NCBI GenBank assembly: GCA_004794785.1
Contig: SJOL01004315.1
Coordinates: 37,524-101,523 of the forward strand
Reading direction: 5' to 3'
DNA: 64,000 bases
Source of the DNA: Opisthorchis felineus
Lineage: Eukaryota > Platyhelminthes > Trematoda > Opisthorchiida > Opisthorchiidae
Shown: positions 1-11,179 of the stretch, piece after piece
Layout: the number at the start of each line of letters is the position of its first letter
How positions within the stretch are numbered: the stretch's first letter is position 1
Notes under the pieces: model-generated
Told to the model about the DNA's origin: nothing
Databases searched by the model: none
The model's input: only the letters and a program-made list of their open reading frames with translations
Made by a program: the position numbers and the translations under genes

Positions 1-992
1 GTAATGCAAACAATATTAAATAATCTAAATAATTCCGCCTCACGGTCTGGCATGCGCTTCACATCTGCAAAGTGTAAAGTGCTACTGCAAGACTGAGTGG
101 GCTCAAACCCTAAACTCATGCTTTCGGATGAGCTGTTTGAGGTAGTAGACAAGTTTGTCTACCTGGACAGGTGTATTGGTCCCGGTGGTGTAGCGAAAGA
201 CGATATTTCCATCAGGAATGGGAAGGCCAGAGCAGCTTTTGTGAACCTGCGTCACCTGTGGCGTAGGCGGGACATCAGGTTATCCGTCAAGGGTCGAGTT
301 TACAACGCTGCGGTGCGCTCCATATTAGTATACGGATCAGAAACCTGGCCGCTGCACGCCGAGGACGTCAAAAGACTTTCTGTGTTTGACCACCGACGTC
401 TTCGGAGCATTACCCGAGTCTGGTGGGAACACCGGATCAGCAATACTGAAATACGTCGATTGGTATTCGGAAGAAATAACTCGACCACAATAGATAAACT
501 GGTCACATTGCATAGGTTGCGCTCTCTTGGCCACGTGCTCCGTATGCCAGTCGACCGACTTCCTCGAAGGGTTCTTTTCGCACAACCACACGAAAGGTAG
601 GAACGAGCCAGGGGAGGTCAAACAATGACTTGGCAGCAAATTGTGAAAGCCATTACCAACAAACTCGGCTGCGCTGGTCATTGCCGTCTCCCTGGATGGG
701 GACCCCGAGACGGGCCACATAAATGGTTGGAGACATTGTCAGACATGACCCACTAGCACCCTCAATAGTGCTCGTGCATCCAAGCTATTACCTTCAATGC
801 ATAGCTCCCTTCCCAATTCCCATCACTTAACAGTCTACTGACAGTGCTGTATTTACGCACCAATTTATCAGTTCCCGCCTCCAATGCGCAGCTACCTACC
901 CCACCTCCCTAAGTCATCGGTGAACGAAACTGTGGCAGCTACAACCACTGTACGACAGGGACGCGGTTCCTACAGCTGACGATGATGATGAT
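1..992 (+). pseudogene. Non-LTR (RTE-like) family A, 3' part of the reverse transcriptase ORF
   Basis: The frame is open from base 1 (GMRF..KCKVLLQD), has TGA at 94-96 and TAG at 598-600 where related copies have Trp, and ends with TAG near 755. It is the region after the RT palm: VDKFVYL, RVYNAAVRSILVYGSETWPL, the CTD FDHRRLRSITRVWW, then LPGWGPRDG after the second stop. A ~220-bp 3' UTR ends in a short GATGATGAT run at about 977-992, typical of RTE-like 3' ends. The palm lies upstream of the window or is missing. A homologous copy lies at 61491-63215 (minus). Confidence 0.85.
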
Positions 993-1359
993 CTGGAAAT
1001 GCGTGCGGCCTTCACGCCATCTACTCCGTGGGTGATCGCTTCTAGGTCACCGGGCACACGGAGAATAAAATGTGAGAGAACCGAGTTCGTCCTTGGCGCT
1101 TTGAGATGCGTGACCACTCTTGAGTCCTGTGTTTAGGCCACGTGGCATACATCAAGACTAGCAGAGTCTAAAATCTGGGCAAGCACTGGCTGTTTGCCAG
1201 TTTGACATGAAGTACGGACGTTGAAATCCCCTACGTAGAAAGGATCATGTGGATTTAGCGAAGTGTTGTTTTCATTGTTAATGGACGGCGGGGTGCATAA
1301 GGCGCATATGTCACATAACTGACAACTAAATGACCCAATAACATTTGTCTTTGTGGTGC

Positions 1360-1815
1360 GGAGGGGTTGGCCGGGGGGACCCTGCCCCTAGCCTCTGACT
1401 CAAAAGTCTGCCCCGCGAGGCAGCGGGCAGTAGGTTTTTCTTTGGGGACCGTTCCCGGAGCCGATAACTTAATAGTCTGACCTACTCGGCTGCAGGGACT
1501 GGCCTAACCTGAAGGCGCCGGGGCTAAGATGTATATGTCCCACTCTCGAACCTCCCGCGCACTGCAGATGCACTTGGAGTCCAGTCGACCTCGTGGCAAG
1601 TTCTAGGTGATTTTTGGCCGTATAGAATAACTCGCCGGTGGTTGCGGTCAACCTTTGAGTGGTCTGAATTTGCGGTTTTGGGGTCCCGTCCTCCCTCTGG
1701 TGAAAGCGGCACCGTTGCTTCCATAAGTATGGGGATACTGGTCGCCTGGGAAAAACACCTTACTGCCTTCACACTCCCATCGCAGAGGACGGTACAACTT
1801 TACTCTTGGGTCACC
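1360..1815 (+). repeat. Interspersed repeat R5, probable 5' UTR of a non-LTR element
   Basis: The segment (CCCCTAGCCTCTGAC..., then a block ending GACGGTACAACTT) recurs at 36015-36440. There it is followed closely by a family-A 3' end, which suggests that R5 is the 5' region of that element. Here it starts ~370 bp after the family-A 3' end. No coding signal is visible. Confidence 0.6.
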
Positions 1816-2094
1816 CTGTACTCCGATTGTTCGTAGAGCGCATGCCATTCAGGTCTGGCTTTTTTTTATTGTAACTTTCGAAATGAGGAGTCAGATAGGT
1901 CGGCTTTCATTGTACGTACTGTGGACACGACTGATGTATTCCTTGAGTTCAAAGTTGCGTCCTTTCCTCTTAGTCGGTCAGTACGTTAAACCACACTTGC
2001 CGAACTGGAGTGCTCCAGAAGTTCATGCAGATAGTCTCACTCTTAGATCACACACTTTCGGTCCTCTGAGTCTGTGGGGATCCCTCCGAAGGCT

Positions 2095-2420
2095 TCCTTA
2101 CAAAAAATGTCCGGTTTTGTTCAGCTTCACCACCGATGGAAAAATGAGGCAGATGCTGATGGGTTTTCAGAACTTGAGCCTTCAAGTCATTCCTGGTGAT
2201 GCCTCTGTCACTCTAGGATGTGCAGACGACATCTTCCTAATCTTTGAAGACGAAAACAAATCAAAAGCGCTGTTGAATAAATTGACCACCGTAACACCAT
2301 CTTTTGGCATTTGTTTTGCAGCTACAAACTGCAAAGTCATGCTCCAGAAGATGCATTCTGTGAACGGCTCTCGCGATTCAAGTAGAGTTGCTGGAGTTTG
2401 TATAATGTTGCGCACCTCAG
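2095..2420 (+). pseudogene. Non-LTR (family B-like) RT palm fragment
   Basis: One open frame reads CPVLFSFTTDGKMRQMLMG, corresponding to SPFLFNF...MRRTLEG of the minus copy at 19411-20650. It continues to CADDIFLIFED, then TPSFGICF and CKVML. The catalytic box is C-A-D-D where Y-A-D-D is usual, and both metal-binding Asp codons survive. No endonuclease or C-terminal domain is attached, so this is a dead internal fragment. Confidence 0.75.
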
Positions 2421-2459
2421 AGCTAAATCTCCCGTTTCTGCTATACTTCAACTGAATTC

Positions 2460-3335
2460 GCTTTATAAAGGTGGTTTTTAGGTACGCTATTTGGTAACGG
2501 ACGTCTGAAAAGACCACGCAACAGTTACATGGTGCCAAAAAAAGACCTAATCCACATTTAGATGAACCTAGGACTCGTGGTTCTTCATTTTACCACGCAC
2601 TTTAAAGGCTCCCTGCGTTCTATTGGGCCGACTTACAAACTATCGTAACAATTCCTTTCATCGGCAGCGCAATACGTAGGAACAGGTCTTGCTGGTACTC
2701 CAGGCAGTCTGTGTAACCCGACTTTCCTGAGAAAATCGTTAGGAATTTGGTCAGTGGCAGGTTATCAGGTACTTTTTAAGGACAACCAGCGAGAAATCAT
2801 TCTGAAGAGACAAGCCGAGTGGGATTTCTCACTGACCCGTCTGACATGGACCAACCCTTCCCACGAAAACCAATCCTGAAGGGTGAAGGGTACCACTTTT
2901 AGGAGAGACTAGCACACCATACAATTGATTGTTAATTTTCGAATCGCAAAACACCCACGGTGGATAATTTTTCCTTTGTTTAGAACATGTCTGGTTTTGA
3001 TGACGGTAAGGACCTGTTCGTGGGCACTGGAAGACACTCCACCCGAAAACGACCAGTGGTCGTGGAAAATTTGTGAAAGCAGCACGAGTCTTTCTGTCCA
3101 CAAGTTGCACACACTGTGAATACCGGTTGTGAGTTTTGTGGTTGTCTGAGACGAGTGAAATTGTAGTGGAAAATCGTGCTGACAAGCCCAATTTTGGAAT
3201 TTTCAGTCTAAGTCAAACTTCATTAACACCACATTTCAGCTGTGGACAACTTGGCGTGGTCTTAGCGACCAGTTTTTGCCGACAAATGACAGGATTGGTG
3301 AGTGTGGTGACTTAATGCAATTCAAACACCCAGGC
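2460..3335. other. Unassigned sequence
   Basis: I see no coding region, SINE or clear repeat. Short overlapping open frames occur on both strands without a recognisable domain. Confidence 0.5.
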
Positions 3336-3373
3336 AAGATGCTACTCATAAAGTTGCTGAAAACTCTTCGACA

Positions 3374-3416
3374 GCCAACGACCTGTTTCACCTTTCTTGC
3401 GGCTCATCAGGTAGGC
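3374..3416 (-). ncRNA. Hammerhead ribozyme motif, R3 copy a (core intact)
   Basis: On the minus strand GCCTAC is followed by CTGATGA, a stem II with loop (GCCG-CAAGAA-AGGT), GAAA, CAGGTC and GTTGGC. CUGAUGA, GAAA and the GUC cleavage triplet are all conserved. Stem I (GCCUAC/GUUGGC) has 5 of 6 pairs, stem II 3 pairs including a wobble, and stem III is very short, so activity would need dimerisation. It is the best-preserved core in the window. Confidence 0.78.
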
Positions 3417-3650
3417 GGATTCCCGGAGTTTCCGTTAATCCTGTGTCTGCTCGAAGCTTGACAAGCGCACCCATTTATATACCAACTTGGTTTTCACCAG
3501 AAACCCGACTGGGTCTCTCGTTTGTGATGTTCTTCAACTGAATGTGCTCTACCAGACCACCTCATGTTTCAGTTGCTATGGTATTCGTGATATTGCAGTG
3601 CATTGTATAGATGTAACATACTACTCACAAGGTTGCTGAAAGCTCTCCGA

Positions 3651-3695
3651 CAACTCACCACCGGTTTTGCCTCTCTTGAGGCTGATCAGGTAGGC
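3651..3695 (-). ncRNA. Hammerhead ribozyme relic, R3 copy b
   Basis: The minus strand reads CTGATCA where CTGATGA is needed, AAAA where GAAA is needed, and GGTG at the cleavage triplet. Three core changes make it almost certainly inactive, but its position in the monomer matches the other copies. Confidence 0.6.
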
Positions 3696-4010
3696 GCATC
3701 ATGAAAGAGGTTCTGGGTGAGTCCCCCGTGAAAACCAAATTGGTATGCAAATGACTATTTGTCGGATACCTCCGGGTATTTTTGTGTCTGTCTAATGCCG
3801 ATGACAAATTGGTTGCAAACGATTGCTTGTAAGATGAGCGCAACTGACTCGCTCGGTTTAGAGGCGTCAACTTAATCAAATAGAAGTAGTCCGACATAAG
3901 TCGTGACATTCTATGATTATATCATGGGTACAGACATAGCTAACACAACTGTGAAATTGGCACTGTAACCTCTGTACCAGATGTGGCAGACAGAAAATTA
4001 AAAAAAAATG

Positions 4011-4174
4011 GTTCAGCTGTAACACCCTTTCGGTGCCTAGCTGTAATGCCACCCAAAGGAAGCACGAGGGCTGGGATACTGCCAGGTTGCTCAAGCCTAG
4101 AGAGGGTAAGTCGAGAGACAGATGGACCTTCCGGTCATTAAATTCGCGCTCTAACCACTGAGCCATCCCTCCCC
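4011..4174 (-). mobile_element. SINE-1 (tRNA-derived), B-box deleted
   Basis: The minus strand carries the head GGCTCAGTGGTTAGAGCGCG (A box) and the tail GGCACCGAAAGGGTGTTACA. The B box seen in sister copies (GGTTCGAACC) is missing through a short deletion, so the copy could not be transcribed by Pol III from its own promoter. Confidence 0.85.
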
Positions 4175-4528
4175 ATGGCCGACAGAAGTACACAACGGTA
4201 ATTCTGTTGTAGATAAGACGTTTAGAATTTTCGTGTCCTAACATTACCCGATTGGTTTAGACTCTAAGACTGTTATGGACTGGTTGCACCTTTCCTGGTG
4301 CCCTGATTTGACCACTGAGACATGTAGTGGAAATAGTTCTGTGGTTCGACAATGGGTAGAACAGGTGAGTAGTATTCCGTCATAAGTGGACTGCGATATT
4401 GCAAATAAGGGGAGGAAGCGACGTGGAAGGTAAGCCTGGTACAACAAAGTCGGGGTTTTGTGCTCTTCGCGTGATATATGATCGTATGGAGTCTGCAATT
4501 CGGTGAACCCACTAGAAGACTTATTGGA

Positions 4529-4674
4529 TGAGATGGTTCAGTGGTTAGAGTGCGAATTCGCTGACCGGAAGTTCCGCGGTTCGAACCTGGCCTCTGCATC
4601 TCGGTAGGTTTGGGCAAACTGGCAGTATCCCAGTTGGGCAGCTAGGCACCGAAAGGGTGTTACAGCTGAACGAT
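4529..4674 (+). mobile_element. SINE-1 copy
   Basis: A box TGGTTCAGTGGTTAGAG and B box GGTTCGAACC are present. About 25 bp of the middle (the TCGTGCTTCC block) is deleted before GGCAGCTAGGCACCGAAAGG. Confidence 0.88.
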
Positions 4675-5600
4675 GGACACTTTAAGGATAGAATTCTGTT
4701 TTTATGTAGCTTTCTATGTTTGACTTTTCGTAGTCATGCTGAATTGTGTTGCGCGTAACCATAGCTCTTAGGTTTAGAATGGGTTTTAACGTTCATGTCG
4801 AGGCCTAGTCGGAGTGTGCCTGTACCCAAGAGGGCTTCCTGGGTGTATTGAACTTATGCTTGCATGCTCGGGACTGTTTTTTTAAGGGTGTTTTAGTTGA
4901 GGATGCCGTCGTCACCCACATAGTGCACTCGAACGATCCTCTAATTTGCCGTAGTGCCAGTGTGTTTGGGGGGCTATTTGTGAACTACATGAACTCCGGC
5001 ACTTGACCGAGATATTGATAACAGAATGGCGTTTATTGATTGTTGATTTTCTCGACGAGCTTGGTAATTGATTTTTAGGCGTTTCACTACCACAACCACC
5101 ACTGTCCGGTTAAGGGGTGGCGTTTGTTGCCACACAGTGTTATGAAATTTTGGCATTTGAGGTTCTCCCCGACTCAAAAGGCTGTGTAGCTTTTAATCCG
5201 GTTTATATGCCAAATTCTTCCACAGTAAACTGCTTGTGGCCAACCATATCGATTAAACCTAGGAATTTCTTCTGTGTTGTATCTACGTTCACCAGTTTTC
5301 GATGTCTTTCGATATTTATTTCTGTCAAACTGAGAATGTCGAGCGCATCTCACAAATTCGTCTTCAGGTTTGTGACCATCTTCCTTTCATGATCCGATAC
5401 CTGACTAATAGAACCTCTTCGTGTACACTGTGAGGCAACAGCTCATACCTGGATAGATAACGTATGTCACTGAAGTCCTCCATGTTGCTTCAGCTTTTTA
5501 GGTTCTCATGATTTCTCAATTCCTTTCTGATCGTGTTTACTGAAAACTAACCTTTGGATGTGTTTTGTTCATATTCACATCACTCTCGTTTGAACGGTCG
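4675..5600. other. Unassigned sequence
   Basis: A small open frame (5117-5392) has no recognisable domain. No repeat shared with the rest of the window was seen. Confidence 0.45.
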
Positions 5601-5609
5601 TCCTCCTGT

Positions 5610-5767
5610 TCTGGCGTAAATATTCTGGTGAGTCCACACCAAAGGGGGAAGCACTGGACTCGAGTTTCGCTCTTATTAGAGCTCATCTCCAATGGTCGTG
5701 CCGGAGTTTAAACTCCGGACATCTGACATGCGAAGCGGGCGTGTTACCACTACTCCACCAGCGCACG
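5610..5767 (-). mobile_element. tRNA-like SINE (third type)
   Basis: The minus strand begins GCGCTGGTGGAGTAGTGGTA (A-box like, resembling the start of tRNA-Gly) and continues to GGAGTTTAAACTCC (B-box like, paired T arm), then a non-tRNA tail. The anticodon region does not fold as a normal tRNA. Only one copy was recognised. Confidence 0.5.
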
Positions 5768-5774
5768 TTGGACT

Positions 5775-6510
5775 CATCTGAATCTTCATGTCTGACCAGG
5801 CAGGCGTATTTACGCTTGAGCGATGTGATTGGTGTGCCCGACTCATGTGTAAAACTCTTCCTCGTTTGGCCTGATGTGCTGGCTAGAATTGAAAGATTTT
5901 GATACCACGCGTAAAATTACACGTTTCCCGTACCATTATCTCTGTCTACTATCACGAGTCGTGTGCGACACAGTCGAGAACAATGGATGCGTCCGGCTTA
6001 CGGTTAAAAAAACTGACTATCCTCGCTTCCTGAGTCGACATATATTCACCTAGGATTCAGTTCGACGTTGAATTGATGCCGGATTTGATGTAGTAGCTTT
6101 CTCTGCACCATAATCGTCCACTTCAGAAAGCAGCAAAATTCTTCAGTATATCGTTTTCCTTCACCACATCAAGGAAATTTGAAATGGGGATTCGGATTTT
6201 GGGATAAAACATTTCACAAGATTGCACCGGTTTGACTTCATCGGCAGTCAGACTGATAACATGTTTCGGGTCTCTCAGAGAGCCTTGCTTAAACGAGTGG
6301 CATCCTATTTACAGCGTGGAGACTATAAAAGGAACCACAACGGTTCTTAGAACATCAAAATAAGAGAGATGGACTTCTTGGATATCTGCCCTGGACAACC
6401 TCAGGCTGTTCCTGCTCTCTCTTTCTTACTTTCTTGTAGCGTTGTTCAAAGTTTCTCCATTTGTTGGCTTGAACTGCCCACACAGTAAACAAAAGACTTG
6501 TTGTCCAGAC
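5775..6510. other. Unassigned sequence
   Basis: No coding region or recognised repeat was seen. Confidence 0.45.
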
Positions 6511-6850
6511 TTAACACCCTACTCACAATGTTGCTGAAGACTCCGACCGGTTTTGCCCTTCTTGGGGCTCATCAACTAGGCGCAGTCCCCGGTTTTCCGT
6601 CAACCTTATGTTCCACTAGGACCCAGATTGTACCTACAGATTTCGGCAAATACTGTCATTTGCGCACGAATTTGGTTTGGGCATCAAACTCAACTGAATC
6701 TCTCATTTATAATGGTCTGTTCCAGCTGAATGTACTGGATCGGGCCGCCTCATGTTTCAGTTTCAGTGATATTCGAGGTAATGCAATATTTTGTTGTCCA
6801 GACGTAATATACTACTCATAAGGTTGCTGAAAACTATTCGACAATGGCCG
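6511..6850 (+). repeat. R3 repeat, one monomer and start of the next
   Basis: The monomer starts near AATGTTGCTGAAGACTCC, runs through TTTGGTTTGGGCATCAAAC and CAGCTGAATGTACTGG, and restarts at AAGGTTGCTGAAAACTATT (about 6822), ~295 bp later. The minus strand carries a mutated hammerhead at its start. Confidence 0.82.
6541..6581 (-). ncRNA. Hammerhead ribozyme relic, R3 copy c
   Basis: The minus strand reads TTGATGA for CTGATGA and AAAA for GAAA, with stem II GCCC/GGGC and the GGTC cleavage triplet intact. Two core changes predict loss of cleavage. Confidence 0.65.
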
Positions 6851-7105
6851 ACATCATAACTACAAACCACGGAACCAGTTGTTTTTGCTTTTTTAATGCG
6901 ATTCCTCCATTTATAAGGAGAGGTCGCTTATGTTTTCTCCGGGGCACAGTAACCAACTGACCGGAGGTAAGGCAGGGCGTAATTGCGAACCCCGTTTTAT
7001 TGTATAGGGTCTCGAGTGAACTGGTCAATTGCTTTAACATATGCCAAAATGTGCGGAAATGTGCTTCTATCGCCCTCATTGATTTGAGCGTACTAGAAAA
7101 AAGAC

Positions 7106-7287
7106 GTTCAGTTGTACAACCCTTCCGGTGCCTAGCTGCCATGCCACCCGAAGGAAGCACGAGGGCTGGGATACTGACAGGTTGTCCAAGCCTAGACAGG
7201 GGAAGTCGAGAGGCAGAGGTCGGGTTCGAACCACAGACCTTCCGGTCATTAAATTCACGCTCTAACCACTTGAGCCATCTCGCCCCT
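7106..7287 (-). mobile_element. SINE-1, near full length
   Basis: The minus strand has the A box with one extra base (GGCTCAAGTGG), B box GGTTCGAACC, and the non-tRNA body CTCTGCCTCTCGACTTCCCC to GGCATGGCAGCTAGGCACCG. Antisense reading of this family gives peptides related to MAQWLEREF. Confidence 0.92.
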
Positions 7288-7289
7288 TT

Positions 7290-8005
7290 TGAGCGTACTA
7301 GGGCGGTACCACGGTCGTAAGACACCGTAAACTTCACGTAAGTTGGACGGACACATTGGAATGATTGACACTGAACGCTGCATATAACAGAATCCTTCAA
7401 ACGGACCTAAAAAACTGAAGTGTTTGGTCTGTGTGGCACTCAAGTGAACTTTTGGCCCTTCTCAGCAATCTTGGCACACTGGTACCGAATACTTTTCCAC
7501 CAACGTAATTATGTAGTGCGCTGTTTGGAACAGCATCATTGGAACATGTTATCCCTGATAACGCTAGTGACCGTCGCCCCCCCTCTAGGAAAAAACTTTT
7601 CTTTTGATGGTTCCCCTTTGGGAGGCAGCACTGTAGTAGTGGTTTCCGCAAAGCGCATCATCGTCTGCGGCTACAAATCGTACGCTGATACTAGATTTGA
7701 TGTAGTATTTGAGTCATATTTCGGATAAATTTATTCATGTGTAATGCACTTTTTTGAGCAGCCTAGTTTGTCTTGTGAAATAGTTCACACTTTTAGTTTT
7801 TCACTGGCTTAATCGAGGGGTGAATTCGAAGCGGAAACGATTATGGATTTGCATCCATCATCCTCAAGGATCACGAAGGCCTTGAACGTGTTACTTGCAG
7901 TACAATTCAGTCAAACGACTCACTGAAACCAACAAAGTTGTAACGAAATTTGCAAGACCACTGTGTGTGAAATGTAGAAAAGGTCAATAGATTTGTTGGC
8001 AGGTG
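7290..8005. other. Unassigned sequence
   Basis: Overlapping open frames on both strands (7397-7728) have no recognisable domain. Confidence 0.45.
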
Positions 8006-8009
8006 GAGG

Positions 8010-8305
8010 GGACTTTGCTCTGTAAATGGAGCCAATCCATGCTGAAAAGCCAAGAAGCCCTGTACAGCTGTTTCATCCTTATCGGGAATCATCAACAGTG
8101 CACATCTCACGAAACTCCAGTAGGGAGCCTCGAACCTGCGGTCCCCCTGCTAGAAGTCTGAACACTTGACCGTTCGGTTACGAACGGCTGATCAGCAGTG
8201 TGATTAGCTCTCATCTAGACAGAATCTAGCGCCGCTCGTTCACATCATGTGGTCACGCGTGTTGGCTGGCTCCTCGAGTGACGACTTCTCAGATGGAAGT
8301 TTCAC
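8010..8305 (-). mobile_element. SINE-2 (second tRNA-like family)
   Basis: The minus strand has an A-box-like CCGAACGGTCAAG, a B-box-like AGGTTCGAGGC, and a body GTGAGATGTGCACTGTTGAT, TTCCCGATAAGGATGAAAC, TTTTCAGCATGG. It lies head to head with the next copy and resembles 53020-53305 along the whole length. Confidence 0.75.
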
Positions 8306-8307
8306 TC

Positions 8308-8458
8308 GTCGAGGCCAAACGATTAAGCTTTCAACCACTGGCCAGAAGGTCGAGAGTTCGAAACTCTGGGTTTCGTGAGCGGCGCACTGCTGATGATTCC
8401 GAATAAGAATGGGGCGGCTGTGCAACCCTTTTTTGCTTTTCAGCATAGCCTGCCTTCA
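8308..8458 (+). mobile_element. SINE-2 copy
   Basis: A-box region GGCCAAACGATTAAGC, B box GAGTTCGAAACTC, then GTGAGCGGCGCACTGCTGAT, AATAAGAATGGGGCGGCTGT and TTTTCAGCATAGC. The A box resembles Leu/Ser-type tRNAs. Confidence 0.8.
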
Positions 8459-8459
8459 C

Positions 8460-9100
8460 TGACAGGTTGACATCTCTATTGAAAATTGCCAAATTGCCTC
8501 AGATCACCATAAAAATGTGAAAAGTTTGTATCATCAACTGTTCACCATGAACGGACATTCGAATAGCGTGAAATTTGACAGATTTGGACCCTGCCTGTGT
8601 AACGATGCATACTACTGGTGAAACGTGAGAGTAGTGTCCATACAAGCGTCAAAGGCCAGTACCAACATATGATGGTAGGTCCGTACATAAATTGTGAATC
8701 CGCATTACTGTGTTTGTTCATTATTGTTTAGTAATCAAAGGAGGTCCAGGAAAGTTCAGGAGGACGCTCGGGAATGTCCGCTTTTCAACAACTGCAAATG
8801 GGGATTTTTTATGTCTAATGCCTTAGTTCGGGTTGGCCAATAAACAACTCCACACTCAAGGGCGTTGTTCCCTTCACTGGTGCTATTTTGCTGAGCAGAC
8901 GCCTTTATCACTCCAACTGGCAGACTTATTCCGAACCGGTAACCGACTGACCCTGTTGACAACCTTCACGTTTTGCCTTCATTGTACCTACTCATTCGTG
9001 TACTGTTGTAATTCCGAGCACACAGCCAACGGGATCACGTGAAATGTCGTTGAACCATACATCCTGTGTCATTATATTTGATAGCGATTATTCGAAATAA
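8460..9100. other. Unassigned sequence
   Basis: Nothing recognisable on either strand. Confidence 0.45.
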
Positions 9101-9102
9101 AT

Positions 9103-9270
9103 GGGGGTGAGGTGGCTCAGTGGTTAGAGCGCGAATTTACTGACCGGATGGTTCGTCTGTCTCTCGACTTCCCCTGTCTCGGCTTGGGCATCGCGGCAGT
9201 ATCCCAGCCGTCGTGCTTCCTACTGGTGGCAAGGCAGTTAGGCACCGAAAGGGTGTTACAACTGAACGAT
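9103..9270 (+). mobile_element. SINE-1, B-box deleted
   Basis: A box GGTGGCTCAGTGGTTAGAGC is intact. GGTTCGAACC is lost, with CCGGATGGTTCG joined directly to TCTGTCTCTCG. The tail GGCACCGAAAGGGTGTTACA is intact. Confidence 0.88.
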
Positions 9271-9454
9271 TTTTTTCTGTACGAAATAAATTGCTTGCAA
9301 AAGAGGTATACTAGGAGAAACTCAGTGTTGTTGACAGACTAAGAAAACAAATGCTGATTGGCCCAGTGAGCATTGGCCACATTTTTGTGGATAACGTTCG
9401 CAAATCATAGAGAGAGGCCTATTATAGCAAAGGGGTAACTGTATGTTGGTAACG

Positions 9455-9790
9455 TGGTAGTTGATCTATCCGTCATGCCTGACAATTGCTTTCCAGACGT
9501 TTCGTCACCATACGAGGGGACATCGTCATTGCTTGGCTGATTCCTCAAATTTTGCTTGCGTTTATATAGATTCTAGAGAGTAGTTGATATCCGCAACGTG
9601 ATTGGTCGTTGAGATTGTCTGGGAACACAACCGTTCTCGTTGTGGATACTAACTAACCTTAAGACAATATACAGACGCAAGAAGAAGTGGGGGGAATCAC
9701 CGACTCAACTGCGCGCGCATGGTGACGAAACGTTCGCAAGCTAGTTGTCAAACTCGGTGAACAGATTAACTGCCACCCGATCAACTACCA
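9455..9790. mobile_element. Terminal-inverted-repeat element (MITE-like), R6
   Basis: The ends are TGGTAGTTGATC and GATCAACTACCA, a perfect 12-bp inverted pair. Inside, GACAATTGCTTTCCAGACGT at 9481 (continuing TTCGTCACC) is matched inverted by 9721-9749 (GGTGACGAAACGTTCGCAAG, then CTAGTTGTC). The 336-bp element has no ORF and no certain target-site duplication. Inner-block relatives (TTTTGTCACC.. or ACAATCGAGGTGACATC) occur near 48500 and 63300. Confidence 0.65.
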
Positions 9791-10370
9791 ATTAACCCCC
9801 TCCCCACCCGATTTACCGATATTTAGACACATTGCCAAGAGCTGACTGGTAAGCATAGCAAAGGCCACGGGTGGTCAAATCAGAAACATGAAAACCAACT
9901 GCGTTCAAGAGCGTGACCTGCAGTTCTCGGCGGTTCTGAGGCTTTTTTCGAATTCGCAATGGTCAGAACTGTCATACGGTCTAACAACGTCTGTACTGAT
10001 TTCCGAGCGTTGATAAAAACAAGTAAATCCCAATTCACACTCGTAAGTCTCATGATAATATGGTTCACGATCAAACTAGGTTTTTTATCCCTAATGTATT
10101 CGCCCTCAGTGAACCCTGTAATATCCGTAAAGCGGTTCTGTGAGTGTTTCTACTTGGTATTAAAGCGACACCTCACTAAACTGAACCATTATCGAACGTA
10201 ACCGGTTTTACTTGATGAGGCTTTTAGCTTATTTAGAGTGTTTACCATCTATAGTCTGGAAACGCAAAGCCTCAGAAGTCCTAGCCATAGAAATCCTTGC
10301 ATTTATGTGCTTATTTACGTGACGCTATAAACATTTATTTCACCTGCTTGTGGTTGCAACAGTTGTTTAT
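9791..10370. other. Unassigned sequence
   Basis: Two short opposing open frames near 9880-10201 lack recognisable domains. Confidence 0.4.
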
Positions 10371-10548
10371 CGTTCAGCTGTAACACCCTTTCGGTGTCTA
10401 ACTTCCATGCCACCAGGAGGAAGCACGAGGGCTAGGATACTGCCAGACGGCCCAAGCCTAGACAGGAGAAGTCGAGGTGCAGAGGCCGGGTTCGAACCAC
10501 GGACCTTGCGGTCATTAAATTCGCGCTCTAACCACTGAGCCATCCACA
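10371..10548 (-). mobile_element. SINE-1, near full length
   Basis: The minus strand has A box GGCTCAGTGGTTAGAGCGCG, B box GGTTCGAACC and the complete body to GGGTGTTACAGCTGAACG. Confidence 0.92.
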
Positions 10549-11175
10549 TTGCTCCTTCCCCCCAGGATCTTGCTTTCAGATCCGTTGGGGTAGAAAGCAA
10601 CAATTTCTTGTATGCTTTCTCCACTGGGACACAGTTTTACATACAGTATTTGGAGGAGGGTTTTCCTCACTTCCTTGAGCCGTGAGCTGCTGAAGAACTG
10701 ACCAAGTTAGGAAAGGCAATACTGTCAGCAGTAAATTTTTATTGCAAGCTGTGTTGTCCTCCACCGTTCCACGTGGTTCCAACGGCTAGGACAAGCTGTA
10801 GTGCTCACTGAGTTGTTGGCATCCATCTATTATCCACCCACGCGTTGTCGTCACCCCTCAGCAGGGCAACATTACCTGTTGATTAGTTGTGGCCTGTAAA
10901 CAGATGCAGCAGACAGGTCGACCGACCGGATTAATCCCTGATTTGTACTTTTTGGATAATATACCTTCCGATCGAGCGGCCTGTCCTGTAGAGTATTTTC
11001 TTCAGAGGAGTGTCACTGCTAACAAGTGGGACCAAAACAAATCGCTGCTGGTAGTTTTAGGAGATTTTTGAATTCTAAAGGAGATTTCATTCTGTAAGTG
11101 AAGCCAAGTTTCCGTCTGAGAAGTCATTAGTTTAGAATGCAGTCAACACGTTCGACCAGGTGATGTGGATCAACT
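10549..11175. other. Unassigned sequence
   Basis: No supported feature. Confidence 0.4.
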
Positions 11176-11179
11176 GTGT

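Larger units (their letters stand above)
3336..3770. repeat. R3 repeat: 1.3 monomers plus a fold-back piece
   Basis: In + orientation the block runs from AAGTTGCTGAAAACTCTTCG (3351) to a second start, AAGGTTGCTGAAAGCTC (3631), giving a 280-bp period. At about 3697 the sequence switches to the opposite orientation (CATCATGAAAGAG... then CGTGAAAACCAAATTGGT). Both monomer starts carry a hammerhead motif on the minus strand. Confidence 0.85.

Noticed and set aside
7397..7728. Opposing 84- and 102-codon frames as a gene
   Set aside because: No domain, splice context or homology pattern was seen.
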